64,000 bases of DNA from Echinarachnius parma (Eukaryota > Echinodermata > Echinoidea > Clypeasteroida > Echinarachniidae): positions 18,053 through 82,052 of the forward strand of contig JBAMJV010003320.1 of the NCBI GenBank assembly GCA_037951105.1, read 5' to 3'. Positions 43,381-54,484 of this stretch are shown here, in pieces (the first letter of the stretch is position 1; every line of letters begins with the position of its first letter). The position numbers and the translations under genes are program-made. The notes under the pieces are model-generated. The model did no database searches. It was not told where the DNA came from and worked only from the letters and a program-made list of their open reading frames with translations.

Positions 43381-43686
43381 TTTATGAACTTATCAACAGT
43401 TCTGATTCTATGAGTATTGTGACTATAGAGTCATTTATGAACTTATCAACAGTTCTGATTCTATGAGTATTGTGACTATAGAGTCATTTATGAACTTATC
43501 AACAGTTCTGATTCTATGCGTATTGTGACTATAGAGTAATTTATGAACTTATCAACAGTTCTGATTCTATGAGTATTGTGACTATAGAGTCATTTATGAA
43601 CCTATCAACAGTTCTGATTCTATGAGTATTGTGACTTTAGAGTCATTTATGAACTTATCAACAGTTCTGATTCTATGAGTATTGTT
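43381..43686. repeat. Tandem repeat, 53-bp unit, six copies
   Basis: TTTATGAACTTATCAACAGT then TCTGATTCTATGAGTATTGT and GACTATAGAGTCA repeats at 43381, 43434, 43487, 43540, 43593 and 43646, exactly 53 bp apart. Units differ at only one or two bases (GCG for GAG, TAA for TCA, CCT for CTT, TTT for TAT), so this is the youngest array beside the 84-bp minisatellite. Confidence 0.96.
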
Positions 43687-43689
43687 AAA

Positions 43690-44923
43690 CTTTATAGAGT
43701 CGACCATGGCAGTCAGAGGGTTGACAAATACAAAACATCATACAACTTAACCAACTATCATTTAGTAATATTTACACGCAGAGAGTGTAATTTACATCGA
43801 CATGATGAGGGGGCTAAACATCGATAGTTGGTGGTCTGTGAAAAGTTTGTAACATACATAATATAAAACAGTATAATGTATATACGTTTTTATTTTCAAG
43901 TTTTCAAGTTTTGTTTAATACAAGTGCGTCGTCTAACCAGATTCAACCATATTTCTCAATTACCTATTATCAAGGAGCTTGAAATTGAAGCTTCTTGCTA
44001 TTATAACCATCAGTGAATATTCAAATAAATTATGACTAGTTGATGTAGGCCTATTATCAGAAAATCGTATATCAGTGTTTTCAACTTGGATTCATTGTAC
44101 ACGATAAGTGACAGTAGTATTCTTTCTATCCTCATGATTTGTTTCTAACGGAAATATACGATTACTTGGCGCAAATTAGTCAATACCATGAGGGCTCTTT
44201 AAAATGTCATATTCTGTGAATGATATACAGGAGCTCAAAAGGATAACCATCCAGCATTAGTATACTGATCCGCAGACCATACGAACTTCATTTAAAAGAG
44301 AAGACAAATAATGTCGCGTTTTTATTAATCATCAACTTCGAGTTTTGTTTAACAGAAGGTATTGTTCAAGCGATAGTTGTGATAGCATTTAAAGGACCCA
44401 TCAAGCTTGTAAACGCTGGGACGGTTTACATGGTAAGATATGGCATTGCATGGCTTCTGTATAAACCTCACGGCTTGATGGTATTTTAATTAAGTGCTGC
44501 CAGTGCGTAATTTAATACACAGGCTCGTGTATTCAAAGGAGGGCTGAAACGGTGTCCCCATGTTTAATTAAGAATTATACACAAACAATGCAAACAGTAT
44601 TATGGTCATTATCATTCATATCATTATCCAGTTATACTGCCATGACTGTGGACATTTATGACGATTTGAGAGTCTGCAAATCCTCGATGGACACGTTAAA
44701 GGACAATGACACTTTGGGCAATTCTTCGTTTCATATCTATATGTTTACAGGAAGCTGATTCAAAGGAACGAACTGTACACGTTTGGTTAAAATTGGTCAA
44801 GAAATAAGAAACGCATGATATGTTCGAAATGTCCAACGGAATCACAACATTATGCATGTAGTGAACGAAATGACCTATACATCATGGTACATTACGATTT
44901 CGCCCCAATTTTTGCGCCCTCTT
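43690..44923. other. No recognisable gene
   Basis: A+T-rich sequence. A 68-codon plus-strand frame at 44552-44758 has no recognisable features. Confidence 0.5.
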
Positions 44924-45148
44924 TCATTTGACTGTGACTTCTGTTCGGCCTTCACTGCCGTATGTATAGTACAGGTACGTCCGAACAGACGTCACATTCA
45001 TCTGATAGAATTTTGAAACTTGAAAGAAAATTGTAACTTCGGTAATTCCGTCCGTTGCGGACAAACGGTCATTTCGTCCATTTTCGACAAAACTTTCTTG
45101 AGCATTTTTGCTCGGCTTGGTACCAATGACTCCTCTCACTCTGCTCAT
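44924..45148 (-). other. Unassigned 74-codon frame, possible small ORF
   Basis: It begins MSRVRGVIGTKPSKNAQESF and ends in a Thr/Val-rich tail. It lacks the compositional bias of the repeat-derived frames and diverges from a second ATG 58 bp away (45207). No family is recognised, no hydrophobic segment is seen and there is no evidence of splicing. It is a weak candidate only. Confidence 0.15.
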
Positions 45149-45206
45149 GATTTCTAAAACGACTATATGTTAGGGTCTCCGTGTCCTTTAACTTTTACAA
45201 AAAAAC

Positions 45207-45299
45207 ATGGCGGCCGTGCACAACAGTTCTCTTTCGGAACTACTTATTTCTGACTCTCTAAAACGGGCATTGTTATCTCGTCATCTTCCTGGAAATTGA
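45207..45299 (+). other. Unassigned 30-codon frame with good start context
   Basis: AAACATGGCGGCCGTG is a favourable animal initiation context. The frame reads MAAVHNSSLSELLISDSLKR and then stops after ten more residues. It could be the start of a first coding exon if a donor lies inside, but no convincing GT donor is visible. YY1-like AAAATGGCGGC strings occur by themselves in repeats, so this may be chance. Confidence 0.15.
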
Positions 45300-46392
45300 A
45301 ACTGTTTGTTCTCCTATACATTTTAAAATATTCTTTACTTTCTGTTTATTAATAAATTCATAATAGAAGCAATGATGTATAACATCGTGTGTGGTATCAG
45401 TCGAGGCCACAATACCCCTTTTATTTTCACATCCTCTGGACTTTTCGACCTTGCCCCCCTTTCCGTAAAACCTTGCTTCCACACAGCATAGCTATATACC
45501 CACCGACATAGCAGCAGACTAAAAAACAGAGGTAACCTAACCCGATTCTGTTAGTGCACGCTCAGATTATGTTTCATGGGGTACCTTTGGAAATCACAGC
45601 AGCCTCTATAGTGTTAAGTCAAAACAGATGTTAGTGTACTAAAAAACATTGATTATTTTAAATTATTATAATGAACCCCAAAAGAAAATATACGACTTGA
45701 ATTAAAAGGAACTATGCTCTGTTCAGGAACAGTTAGCAACAATACAGCGTTTGGTTCCCCGTTAATGTTAGTTAGAACTTGAGTTTGAGAAGATATTCCC
45801 GATTAACCCACGGCCACGGGTTGCGTGTTGACACGAGGAAGGTCGCTTAGGATGCGTAATCGGTGTTCGTGTTTAATTCAACCTTTCATATGCTTATTAT
45901 TTTCAATGCATTGCATTCTCCGGGGTGGATATTTCTTTCTTTCTGCCGGGGGCATTTTCCGCTTCCGGTTGTCCTTGTCCCCCCATGAAGTATACAACAT
46001 AATTTCAAACATGCGTTTTATGCTTGGAGTTTTTGTAGTCTCTATTATATGATCATGATGAGTGTGATTATGGAATAGTTTAAATGTTGTTTATCATTCA
46101 TAGTGATGAATTATGGAGCCGGAGAATGAAATATAATGTTTAGTTTCGTCACTAATTCCCTTCCCCCAGGCAGCTACAGACCTATTGTTCTTTGAGTGGT
46201 ATAACGAATGCGTGACAAGTCTGACAGGCATTGTATTTATAGTCCCCGAAGGAAGGCACGTTCTCAGCCTCGTCATAATCAGGAGTTTATAATCATAGTT
46301 CACATTAATTGCTTAAAGACAATGTGTATTCGTGCTACGGGGAGCTTTCAAACAAACTCAAAGGAAAGCGCCATATTGTGCGCGAGTATCTC
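45300..46392. other. No recognisable gene
   Basis: Mixed-composition sequence. TGCCGGGGGCATTTTCCGCT near 45945 is a small GC patch. Short frames are unremarkable. Confidence 0.5.
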
Positions 46393-46605
46393 GCTCACGC
46401 AAGATTCCGCCGGGTTACTGTGGTTTTATACACGCTAAAGATTTGCGCAAATTGTCGAGCTCACGCAAGATTTCGCCTACTAGTTCTGAAATCATGACGC
46501 GCTAATTTACATGGTTACTGTAGCATATATACACACGCGTGAGTTGCGTGAGTGTCGCGCTCACGCACAATTCCGTCTGGTTCTGCAAAAATGGCGCCGC
46601 CCTGT
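46393..46605. repeat. Short repeats around GCTCACGCAAGATTYCG
   Basis: GCTCACGCAAGATTCCGCC (46393), GCTCACGCAAGATTTCGCC (46459) and GCTCACGCACAATTCCGTC (46559) are three related units 66 and 100 bp apart, partly followed by GGTTACTGTRGNNTATAYAC. The last is followed by AAAAATGGCGCCGCCCTG. The region is CpG-rich with inverse copies such as GCGTGAGTGTCGCGCTCACG. Confidence 0.7.
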
Positions 46606-46734
46606 GCGCATTTCTAATTTGACGGCACCAGCACTTTAATGAAACGTAATTGAATGACGAATGTTGATAGGGAGGTTATGAAATAGGAGAATCCAGTTTC
46701 TTTGACAAACTCACTTTTTATGTCACGCATGAAA

Positions 46735-47665
46735 GGACATCTCCCCTCTTAAAACAAAACATATCTGGTATAAAAGTCGATGCGGATTTTTTGACACTTA
46801 CTTTTTTATTATTAGTTTGTTGAGAAAATATTATAGATTATCTCCTTTCCACTCATCGTCGGTAAATATACAAGTAAATGCGGATTTCCTAAATGATAGT
46901 TATTCTCGGTGAGAATAAAAAATAAAAGAACACTTCCTTATTTCCATTTGTCTTTAGTAATAATGAGTCGATATGGATTTTTAAAATGAATGCTTTATTA
47001 TCTCGTTGATAAACGTAAAAGAACACCATCTCCTTTCAATTAATCCCTGGTAAGAATGAGTCAATATGGATTTTTCTAAATGACTTGTATTATTTACTTT
47101 TTCCGAAAGAGACATAAAATAAGAATATCATTGTCATACATCTTTGGTAAAGTGAGACAATGTAGATAAAATCAATTATTATCTCACTCAGGAAACCTGT
47201 ACGAACATCCTATTTTGTACACATCTTGTTCCAGAAACACGAAATAACTCTCCTTTACACATTTTCAGGCATTTATCAATTTTGATCTTGTTTACATTCG
47301 TTTCCAAATAAAAGTATTTCTAACGTATTTGGTAAATTAACCAATTGGATTTTTAGGATTTGGAAAAAGTTACTATAAAGTCCCTTCAATGTAAATTGTG
47401 AAAATTATTTAATCGCATATTTTAAAGGTCTCGTAAAATTTAAAAAAACGCAATAGAGCATCTCTTTTCCCATACATCTTTGATAAAAGTGAGTGACAAT
47501 CGACTATATACACATTTAATAAAAACTAGTCAATTTAAAACGATTTGTTGTACTATTTCATTGATAAAACGCGAAAGAACATTTCATTTTCCATACATCT
47601 TTGATAAAATGAAGTCAATGTCGATTTAAAAATGATTTCTAAAGAGGTCTCCCAATATGATCCGT
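46735..47665. repeat. Decayed tandem array, about 90-115-bp unit
   Basis: Units contain GAACATCTCCTTTCCATACA, TCTTTGGTAAAATGAGTCAA, TATGGATTTTTAAATGA and TTATCTCGTTGATAAAACG. Recognisable starts lie near 46738, 46840, 46930, 47015, 47120, 47205, 47455 and 47578. The 47250-47450 part is poorly preserved. Strong divergence indicates age. No coding potential. Confidence 0.8.
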
Positions 47666-48796
47666 CTCTTTAGTCTTATCATAAGTTCACACAACCTTTT
47701 CTCCTCTCTTTAAAGGGCGTTCGATCGTCGAGGGACTAACTTCAAGATCTGGTAAGTGATTCAATGTCACATTTACCATAATTGTATTTTCCTCCTATTT
47801 TATGTTGTCATGTTTCTTCCCTATTTCTTTGGTTGACCCAGATTACCCAAATCCAAACATTGACCTAGATCCCCAGATCGAAACATCTTGCTCGTAGAGG
47901 AAATTATTGGATAATTTGTTTTCCTCTTTTTTAAAGAAATGTGTCGCGAGTGTTTATGCGCGGTTAAATTACATGTGAAAGGTGCCTTTATTAGTCATTT
48001 ATTTGGGCTTTTAGAATGACATCGATTCGTTTTCAATTGCTTACATATTTCATTTCGAAATGTTGGGATATTTGACGTTGGTGAGCGTCCTGTATTATTT
48101 CAAGACTATTGCTGGGCAGATATGTAGGCATTGATCAGAATATCATTTACTCTACGATTCGCAGTGTATAACGCTTTCGAGTCAAGCTATTTCATCACAA
48201 CCCCAATTTTAGTTTGATATGCACAGATCATAGTCATTACCCCTGTCATTTAGAAAATATGTGTGATTACTTCACGAGTAATGCATGTGGGTACGTGTGA
48301 GTAGTGTATTAAGACGATTAAACTATGTGTTTTAAATGTATATTGACAACTGCGCCAAAATGGCGCTCAAAGCAAGCAAGGGGTTAACCGAGTTATATTG
48401 CAAATATCACACGGTATATATAGCTTTAAAAATATTTGGCCTGGATCTAGTCTAGTTAATATGATTATGGATGACATAGATGATGGTAAAACTTACATGG
48501 TAATAATCATCATCATGTTGGTATTGATCATGATGAAGATGATGACAAAAGTGATAACGATCTACGACCATGACAATTATAATTAAATTAATGTGTATCT
48601 CGGTCACCCCTCTTAAAGGGCAGTCACTTAATATGACTGAACGTTTGAACTGTCGTAGAGGTTGTGTTGGAAGAATCTTATATATTCATCATGCCCGTTA
48701 GTCATACTGATGTTGTATTTCTACTGAGCCCATGACATTTTAGAAGTGTATCAGATTTGGTTGTTTCTTCATGAGATATATGGAATTAAAACACTA
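47666..48796. other. No recognisable gene
   Basis: A+T-rich. 48350-48375 holds CGCCAAAATGGCG, a small palindrome. A 62-codon plus frame (48398-48586) includes Asp/Met/Ile simple sequence. Confidence 0.5.
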
Positions 48797-48890
48797 AATT
48801 CGTCGTCATCGTCGTCATCATCATCAACATCATCTTCATCTTCATCATCATCACCATCATCATCATCATCACCATCATCATTAGCATCAC

Positions 48891-48962
<72 letters not shown>

Positions 48963-48990
48963 TATCATCATCTTCATCTTCATCATACTT
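48797..48990. repeat. TCA trinucleotide microsatellite
   Basis: About 190 bp of TCA triplets with TCG, TCT, ACC and TTA interruptions; the purest run is about 48885-48960. Ser-rich (plus) and Met-rich (minus) open frames of 80-109 codons are artefacts. Confidence 0.96.
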
Positions 48991-49213
48991 TTATAATTTC
49001 GTTGGTATTTATACACGTTTGTTCTCACGGTATGTAAGTTATTGTTTGCCCTTTCGGAATTATTTCTCCTATTAATTTTTCGTTATAATTCATTTTCGTT
49101 ATAATTTCCCTCAAATAAACTACCAATCCCTTTCCCCATTTCATATTAAATAACGCATTGTGATTCGGAGTTATAAGGCCTTTAATGTTAAATCAGTCGA
49201 ACCAAAACGTTAA

Positions 49214-49712
49214 AGGGGTAGTTTAGTTTTGGTAAGGCTGAGCTTTAGTAACCAAACCTGGACAGTAACATTCTAAAATAATAGTTATAACTCCACCATG
49301 CTCGAAAGGTATACAAAATTACAAACGACTAAGTAAAAAGCCCATTATCATTCAAAAAAGAGCCATTAAAACACAAGAGGGCGCTCTCTAAAAAGGCATT
49401 GGTTTTAACCATTTTTCATACAAAATTATGCATGTGATGTTTTATTGAAATCATTATTATTTTTTGAAAAAGTGTAAGCATTTTTTTTTTTTTTTTTAAT
49501 TATATAATGCATTTAATTATTTGGGCTCCAAATAATTATAGGTGCAGATATATTTATTGATATTTCAGCCGTTTCTGGACCGATTTTGACCAAATAAAGT
49601 TTATTCTGCCATTAAAATTGCATGTTCTCTCAAATTAGACACTTAGTTTTTCATTACCTCACAAAAAAATTGTGATATGCAGCGCCCTCTCTACCAAAAC
49701 TAAACTACCCCT
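49214..49712 (+). mobile_element. Family A MITE, copy A4
   Basis: TTAA flanks both sides (49210-49213, 49713-49716). The ends AGGGGTAGTTTAGTTTTGGT and ACCAAAACTAAACTACCCCT are perfect 20-bp inverted repeats. Both ends carry the same changes relative to A3 (GGGG, TTTAG), so the ends themselves changed in step. The core palindrome is TAATTATTTGG, three bases, CCAAATAATTA near 49513-49537. It measures 499 bp. Confidence 0.93.
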
Positions 49713-49716
49713 TTAA

Positions 49717-50194
49717 CTATTGATGTATACGTATGCGACATTCGACGGTTATATCTCGTGAATACGTGCTATAATTATTTTCTTGTGTGTCATGACTTGA
49801 TTCTCATCAGTATTTCCAATCTCTCGACTTTTTATTACTAGCCTTCTGCGTCGTTTTCGATTTTCCATACAGATCGCTATAGATTGCTCTCCGTTATTTA
49901 TTCCATCCATTCAGGCGATATTATTGCTATGAGTTGTTGCAGCGATAGAACAGACTGCTCACTCGTAAAGCACGAACAAGTGGTAAACACAATGAACAAT
50001 CATAAAAGAAAGGACTGTTTTTGTCCCCCATTTTTCTCTGATATAATGAAAGAAAAATAATCGAAACACCCCAGGCAGATTACGCTATACGCGATGGTTG
50101 TCGATAAATGCATAAGCTCCTCATCTTACATCAACCTGCTGCGCGTCACAGTTGCGTGTGACTGACTCCACCGAAGGGGTTCAAGTGGATTTTG
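49717..50194. other. No recognisable feature
   Basis: A+T-rich spacer between a family A element and a decayed array. Confidence 0.5.
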
Positions 50195-50660
50195 CCTTTT
50201 GCTTTTGTATTGATAACACAAGAAATATGAACAAAATCTGCGTATCTAGTCCAGAGAGGATTTTATTTTCTTATATTTTCGTTATTATATCCAGTCTAGA
50301 AGGCACGCTCTTTCCCTTGGTATACTCTACGTTACATAATCATCACACCAACATCTAGACTATTGTATTTCGTTATATTTCCTTTTATTTTTATTCTTTA
50401 CAAAATGACTTCGAGAAAGTCATTTGTTTCTATATTGTTTTGTCTTCACAAAAATATATGAACAGTTTGTGTATCCATTCTAGAGGATTTTGTTTTATTT
50501 CCTGTACTTTTTATTCTCCACAAAATGTGTTGTAACATATGTTTTCTTTTTCTTTTATATAATTCTTTTTGATGCAGTATTATTCTTTACAAAAATATAA
50601 ACTCGTTTTGTGAACCCTCCAGAAAGGAAGGGTTTCTATATCGAGTCCTCACGACTTTGC
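50195..50660. repeat. Decayed tandem repeat, three units
   Basis: ACAAGAAATATGAACAAAAT and CTGCGTATCTAGTCCAGAGA (about 50218), CACAAAAATATATGAACAGT and TTGTGTATCCATTCTAGAGG (about 50447), and TACAAAAATATAAACTCGTT then TTGTGAACCCTCCAGAAAGG (about 50588) are homologous blocks, each followed by T-rich sequence. Spacing is about 230 and 140 bp. An open frame at 50152-50358 covers the first unit only. Confidence 0.65.
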
Positions 50661-50910
50661 CCCACGGCATATGTACTTATACTAGTTCTGGGTTAACCCG
50701 TTCCCTACTATAGATTTGCAACCCCCATACAGTTAAAGGGTACCACCACCCAAAAATAATTTTCTTATTAAAGAAAGGTAACATCTTTAGTATTCCATTC
50801 CATCAACAAAATCACAAAAATATGTTTCCAAAAAGAAAAGAAAAATAATTGGAAACGCATTACCATTCTAAAGCATGCGTTCATGCGGTCTGAATTACGC
50901 AGTATACAAA

Positions 50911-51067
50911 TGATGCGCAGGTATGAGTGGGTCGGTAGGAATTGTTTGCACAAGGTAACTATGGAACTGTTAAACCCACGAGGCGAAGCCGAGTGGGTTT
51001 AGACTAGTTTCCATAGTTACCGCATGCAAACAATTCCACTGACCCACGAAATAAACTTGCGCATCAT
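50911..51067. repeat. 157-bp fold-back inside C2
   Basis: TGATGCGCA at 50911 pairs with TGCGCATCA at 51059-51067. Between them GTGGGTCGGTAGGAATTG, TGCACAAGGTAACTATGGAA and TAAACCCAC pair with their inverses, leaving only about a dozen loop bases (GAGGCGAAGCCG, itself self-complementary in part). Few mismatches interrupt the roughly 70-bp stem. Confidence 0.85.
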
Positions 51068-51385
51068 CTGTTTTATAGAATGGGCATTGTTACGCCCCCA
51101 AAAAAGTCAAAAAATTAAAAATTAGAAAAATTACCGGATGCATGAAATAATTTTACCGGACGCATGAAATTTTTTACCGGACGCATGATTTTTTTACCGG
51201 ACGCATGAAATTTTTTACCGGACGCATGACATTTTTACCGGACGCATGACATTTTTACCGGACGCATGATTTTTTTACCGGACGCATGACTTTTCATGCA
51301 TCCAGTACAATTAATTGTCTGCACAAATTTTGCTCTCAACCAATCAGATTGCAGGGATTTATCAACCCATTCTATAAACTGCTAT
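51068..51385. mobile_element. Nested inverted-end element with ACCGGACGCATGA array
   Basis: GTTTTATAGAATGGGCA at 51069 faces AACCCATTCTATAAAC at about 51363-51378, giving inverted ends. Inside, eight units TTTTTACCGGACGCATGA(C/A) repeat about every 20-21 bp from 51131 to 51303. The last one folds onto TCATGCATCC to make CCGGACGCATGACTTTTCAT-type hairpin ends. ACCAATCAGATTGCAGGGAT follows. Confidence 0.75.
51131..51303. repeat. 20-21-bp tandem repeat, eight units
   Basis: ACCGGAYGCATGA occurs eight times, separated by A/T runs of varying length. The only difference between most units is in the A/T spacer. It lies within the nested element of C2. Confidence 0.93.
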
Positions 51386-51655
51386 GTGTGCGGTGAATTG
51401 CAATGTGTGCAGAGCGAACGAATCGCCCGGGAATCTATTGCTTACAAACGTGCGCGTGAATAGCATTGGCGCACTCGCAAATGCTTGGCCCGTATGGAAC
51501 CAGGAAATAGCAGTGGTTCCGTAAGTGGTGGAAATTAATTGCTTCGTTTATGAATTACACAACCCTTTGCAAAATGTTGGGTATCTATTTGATATCTCAA
51601 AACGGTACCAAAACATATAATAATGTGTTGTCCTTTGCCTGGTGGTCCCCTTTAA

Positions 51656-52814
51656 ATAAGGCACAATAGTTTTGTTTAATCACTAATACCACTTCACATT
51701 GGCATACAATTCAAATACATAATAAATATATAATATAAGCTTGCATTTGTATAGCGCTTAATATTGGTTATTTGTTATGTTTCCTTTGAATAAATATAAT
51801 ACATATATTATGTACATGTTTAAAGTTAAACAAGGTTTAACTACACATCACTTCAAATAAGATAATCTTTTGAAAACTACTGACGTAAATCAGGCTGCGA
51901 GATTTATCCGGTCATGCACTTCTATTTAATTTATAGGAAATATATTTCCCCCCTAAAATAATGCTATGGCAAAAGGAATCTGAACCGGGAAGCCTGGTGG
52001 CACGCCATTAAATCTAAAATGGGTTCGTTTTTATTATATTTAAAAAATCTAAATGTTATGAATTAAAATAGAATAATATCTGAATGGAGAAAAGTGAGGC
52101 GTGGTGCCCCTTTGATGTACGCGACGGAATGATAATAAGCTGCATGCCGTTAACAGGGCGTGACCGCCACCTCGATGCGCGGCTGCCAATTCTCACGTTT
52201 TGTTTTCATTTTTACTTGTCTAAACTTTACAAAAGGGAGACAAAGTGATGATATCATATTCACGCAACCGTGTAAAAGGGAGCACCTAAAATAGGCGCTG
52301 AAGTTTGAGATCCGCGTATCGTTTTCTTTGTCCCCGACATTTTTATAGATTTTGATTTCAAAATTATAGAAGAATTTGTGTGTGGTTGTCTGGTTTTAAT
52401 ATGCTTTGTTGTTGTCCCTTGCAAACCGTGATTGTGAGTGAGAAGGACGTATGAACCAGCGACAACCTCACACGACCTTCAGTTGTTTGCATGCCCATGC
52501 AGTCGGGGCAGAAAGAAGGGCGCATCACCCCATGCACATGGTCTCGTGATCTGATTTTAACGCCACCAGTGATTATATACAATAGTCCCATATGCTTCCT
52601 TCTTCTCCGTCTGATCCAGTTTCGACGCCACAAAATATTACAACGATAGTCCCTATATATAGACGTATGCTATAATATTGTCATAATGTTTTACATTAAA
52701 ACAATTTTTTAAGTATTGTTGTTGGCATCAACGTTGTTTAGATCTGACTATATAGGTAAATCATATCATGCTCGAATGTATAGGTTATAGGCCATACAAT
52801 AGGACTTTGAAAAA
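51656..52814. other. No recognisable gene
   Basis: A+T-rich to 52080, then mixed. An 89-codon minus-strand frame (52364-52633) starts MWRRNWIRRRRRKHMGLLYI. I recognise no family; its arginine run comes from a TTCTTCTCCGTC stretch. Confidence 0.45.
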
Positions 52815-52929
52815 CGCTTATTCTAGGGAAGACCAATTTATTTAAACGCAGCCATTGTCTGTCATATCTTGACATTATATTGAAGAGTAGTTCTGATGAA
52901 TACATGATTGAGGAAAGACCTTTCTTTAA

Positions 52930-53496
52930 AGGGATAGTTGAGTTTTTATAGAGAGGGCGCTACACAAAATAATGTTTTTGTGAGATAATGAAAAAATGAG
53001 TGTCAAATTTGAAAGAGCATACAATTTTAATGGCAGAATAAACTTTATTTGATACAAATCGGTTCAGAAACGGCTGAAATATCCATAAACATAACCATTT
53101 GTAATAAATGTGGGGCCCCACAAGTATTCGATAATTTTGAACCAGCCGTTACAATTCGTTTTAAAATGCTTCCTCTTTTCAAAAATGTTCAAAAGAGGTT
53201 TGAGATAGTTGTTGATTATCTCTCTATCTAATCACTATTTCAACAAAACATCACATGCACAATATTTTATTTAAAATGGTTTAAACAAATGCGTTTTTGG
53301 AAAGCGCCCTCTTTAGTTTAAACAGCTCTTTTTGAATGATAACAGGCTTTTTACTTAGTCGTTTGCAATTTGTGTTATTCCCTTTGAGCATGGTGGAGTT
53401 ATAACTATTTGTTTGTAATGTAATGGTGCAGGTTTTGGTTACTAAAATTCAGTTTGACTAAAACTGTACTCTCTCTACCAGAACTCAACTATCCCT
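52930..53496 (-). mobile_element. Family A MITE, copy A5, inserted in a tandem array
   Basis: TTAA on both sides (52926-52929, 53497-53500). The ends are AGGGATAGTTGAGTTTTTAT and CAGAACTCAACTATCCCT. The core is ATGTGGGGCCCCACA near 53107-53123, with mismatched outer pairs, the least symmetrical core of the family. Array sequence continues on both sides (GACCTTTCTTTAA before, TTAATCATCTTCTATATGGG after), so the element is younger than the array. Confidence 0.92.
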
Positions 53497-53841
53497 TTAA
53501 TCATCTTCTATATGGGGTTCAACAAAAATGGGACATTATATACCCTCAAGTCTCACAACTACACTGACTTCCCTACATCGAAACTAAGTATATCTAGACC
53601 ATATGAGCGTGTAGACATGATACAAATACATATTTTATTAGAAGAGTATATAATAGTTCACTGATGTATGGAAAGGAAGAATGAATCAAACATCCTTCTT
53701 TGAAGTAAAACAAAACAAATGGTACAGGACTTCCCTTTCAGTCACAGTCCTCACATCTACACATCTAAAATCGAAGAGTATACCGGTATAGGTCAGAAGA
53801 TCATCTTTTATAGTTCAACAAAAAGGGACATTATTAGCTTC

Positions 53842-53996
53842 CAGTGGCGTAGCATAGTCGGTCTGATTGGGGTGGGGGGGGGGGGGGGGGATGGAGCACA
53901 CCTTATGTTTTTCATGGGACTACATTTTGTCACATCACTGATTAGCACGTGCCCCCCCCCCCCCCCCCCATGTGCCCCCGTAGCTATACACCACTG
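53842..53996. mobile_element. 155-bp hAT-like mini-element with G and C tracts
   Basis: TTAGCTTC is directly repeated at 53834-53841 and 53997-54004, an 8-bp target duplication. The ends CAGTGGCGTAGCATAG and CTATACACCACTG are imperfect inverted repeats of the CAGTGGCGTAG type common in hAT transposons. The inside has a G run of about 17 and a C run of about 18, which are complementary to each other, so the element can fold fully. Its size is close to the 162-bp element at 5342. Confidence 0.92.
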
Positions 53997-54484
53997 TTAG
54001 CTTCCCTCAAGTCGAAGGCCTCTATATACTCAACATACTTGTACCTCAAAACTAAACTTATTCAATCTAGACATAAAATGACTCAATTACTCAAGGATAA
54101 ACCAAAGACCCTTCTTTATTAATTTCTAGAATGCAAAATGGGCCATTAAGTCTCACATATACTGTACATCAAAACTATACTGTATTCTTGCTGGATTTTC
54201 TTGGAAGAGTGGTTCATATGAACCACAGACCTTTATTTTCTCATCTTTCAGAGTTCAACCTTAAATGGAGCATTATTTCCCCTCAAGTCTGAGGCCTAAG
54301 CATTTCTACATCGAAACTAGGAATTGTCTTTCTATGTTTCTTTTACCATGGCTCCATACCATAGTCTCTGCATAGGATGGCGATATTGCCCTAGCTTCCC
54401 GCGCGAAACCTCAGTGTGTATGCTTGGCGCGATATGATAATTTATGATAATTTTTTTTTTTCTTTTCTTTTTTAGTGTACATTT

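Larger units (their letters stand above)
50737..51651 (+). mobile_element. Family C MITE, copy C2, with nested insertions
   Basis: TTAA flanks both sides (50733-50736, 51652-51655). The ends AGGGTACCACCACCCAAAAA and TTTGCCTGGTGGTCCCCT match C1. The outer parts align to C1 (GTGAATAGCATTGGCGCACT; GAATTACACAACCCTTTGCA), but about 500 bp in the middle is extra. That extra part is two further structures: a fold-back at 50911-51067 and a repeat-bearing element at 51068-51385. Confidence 0.88.
52815..54340. repeat. Decayed tandem array, about 200-270-bp unit, with insertions
   Basis: Units share GTTCAACAAAAATGGGACAT, TATACCCTCAAGTCTCA, CTACATCGAAACTA and GAAAGACCCTTCTTT-like blocks. Clear matches lie near 53517, 53812, 54120 and 54245, with a part unit at about 52890-52925. 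The array is broken by family A copy A5 and by a small hAT-like element. Both insertions sit between matching array sequence. Confidence 0.75.

Noticed and set aside
43381-43686. CRISPR-like regular spacing
   Set aside because: Units are 53 bp head to tail with no unique spacers, in animal-type DNA; it is a plain tandem repeat. The same applies to the 84-bp array at 23793.
48746-49075. Ser-rich and Met-rich frames
   Set aside because: They are produced by the TCA trinucleotide repeat.
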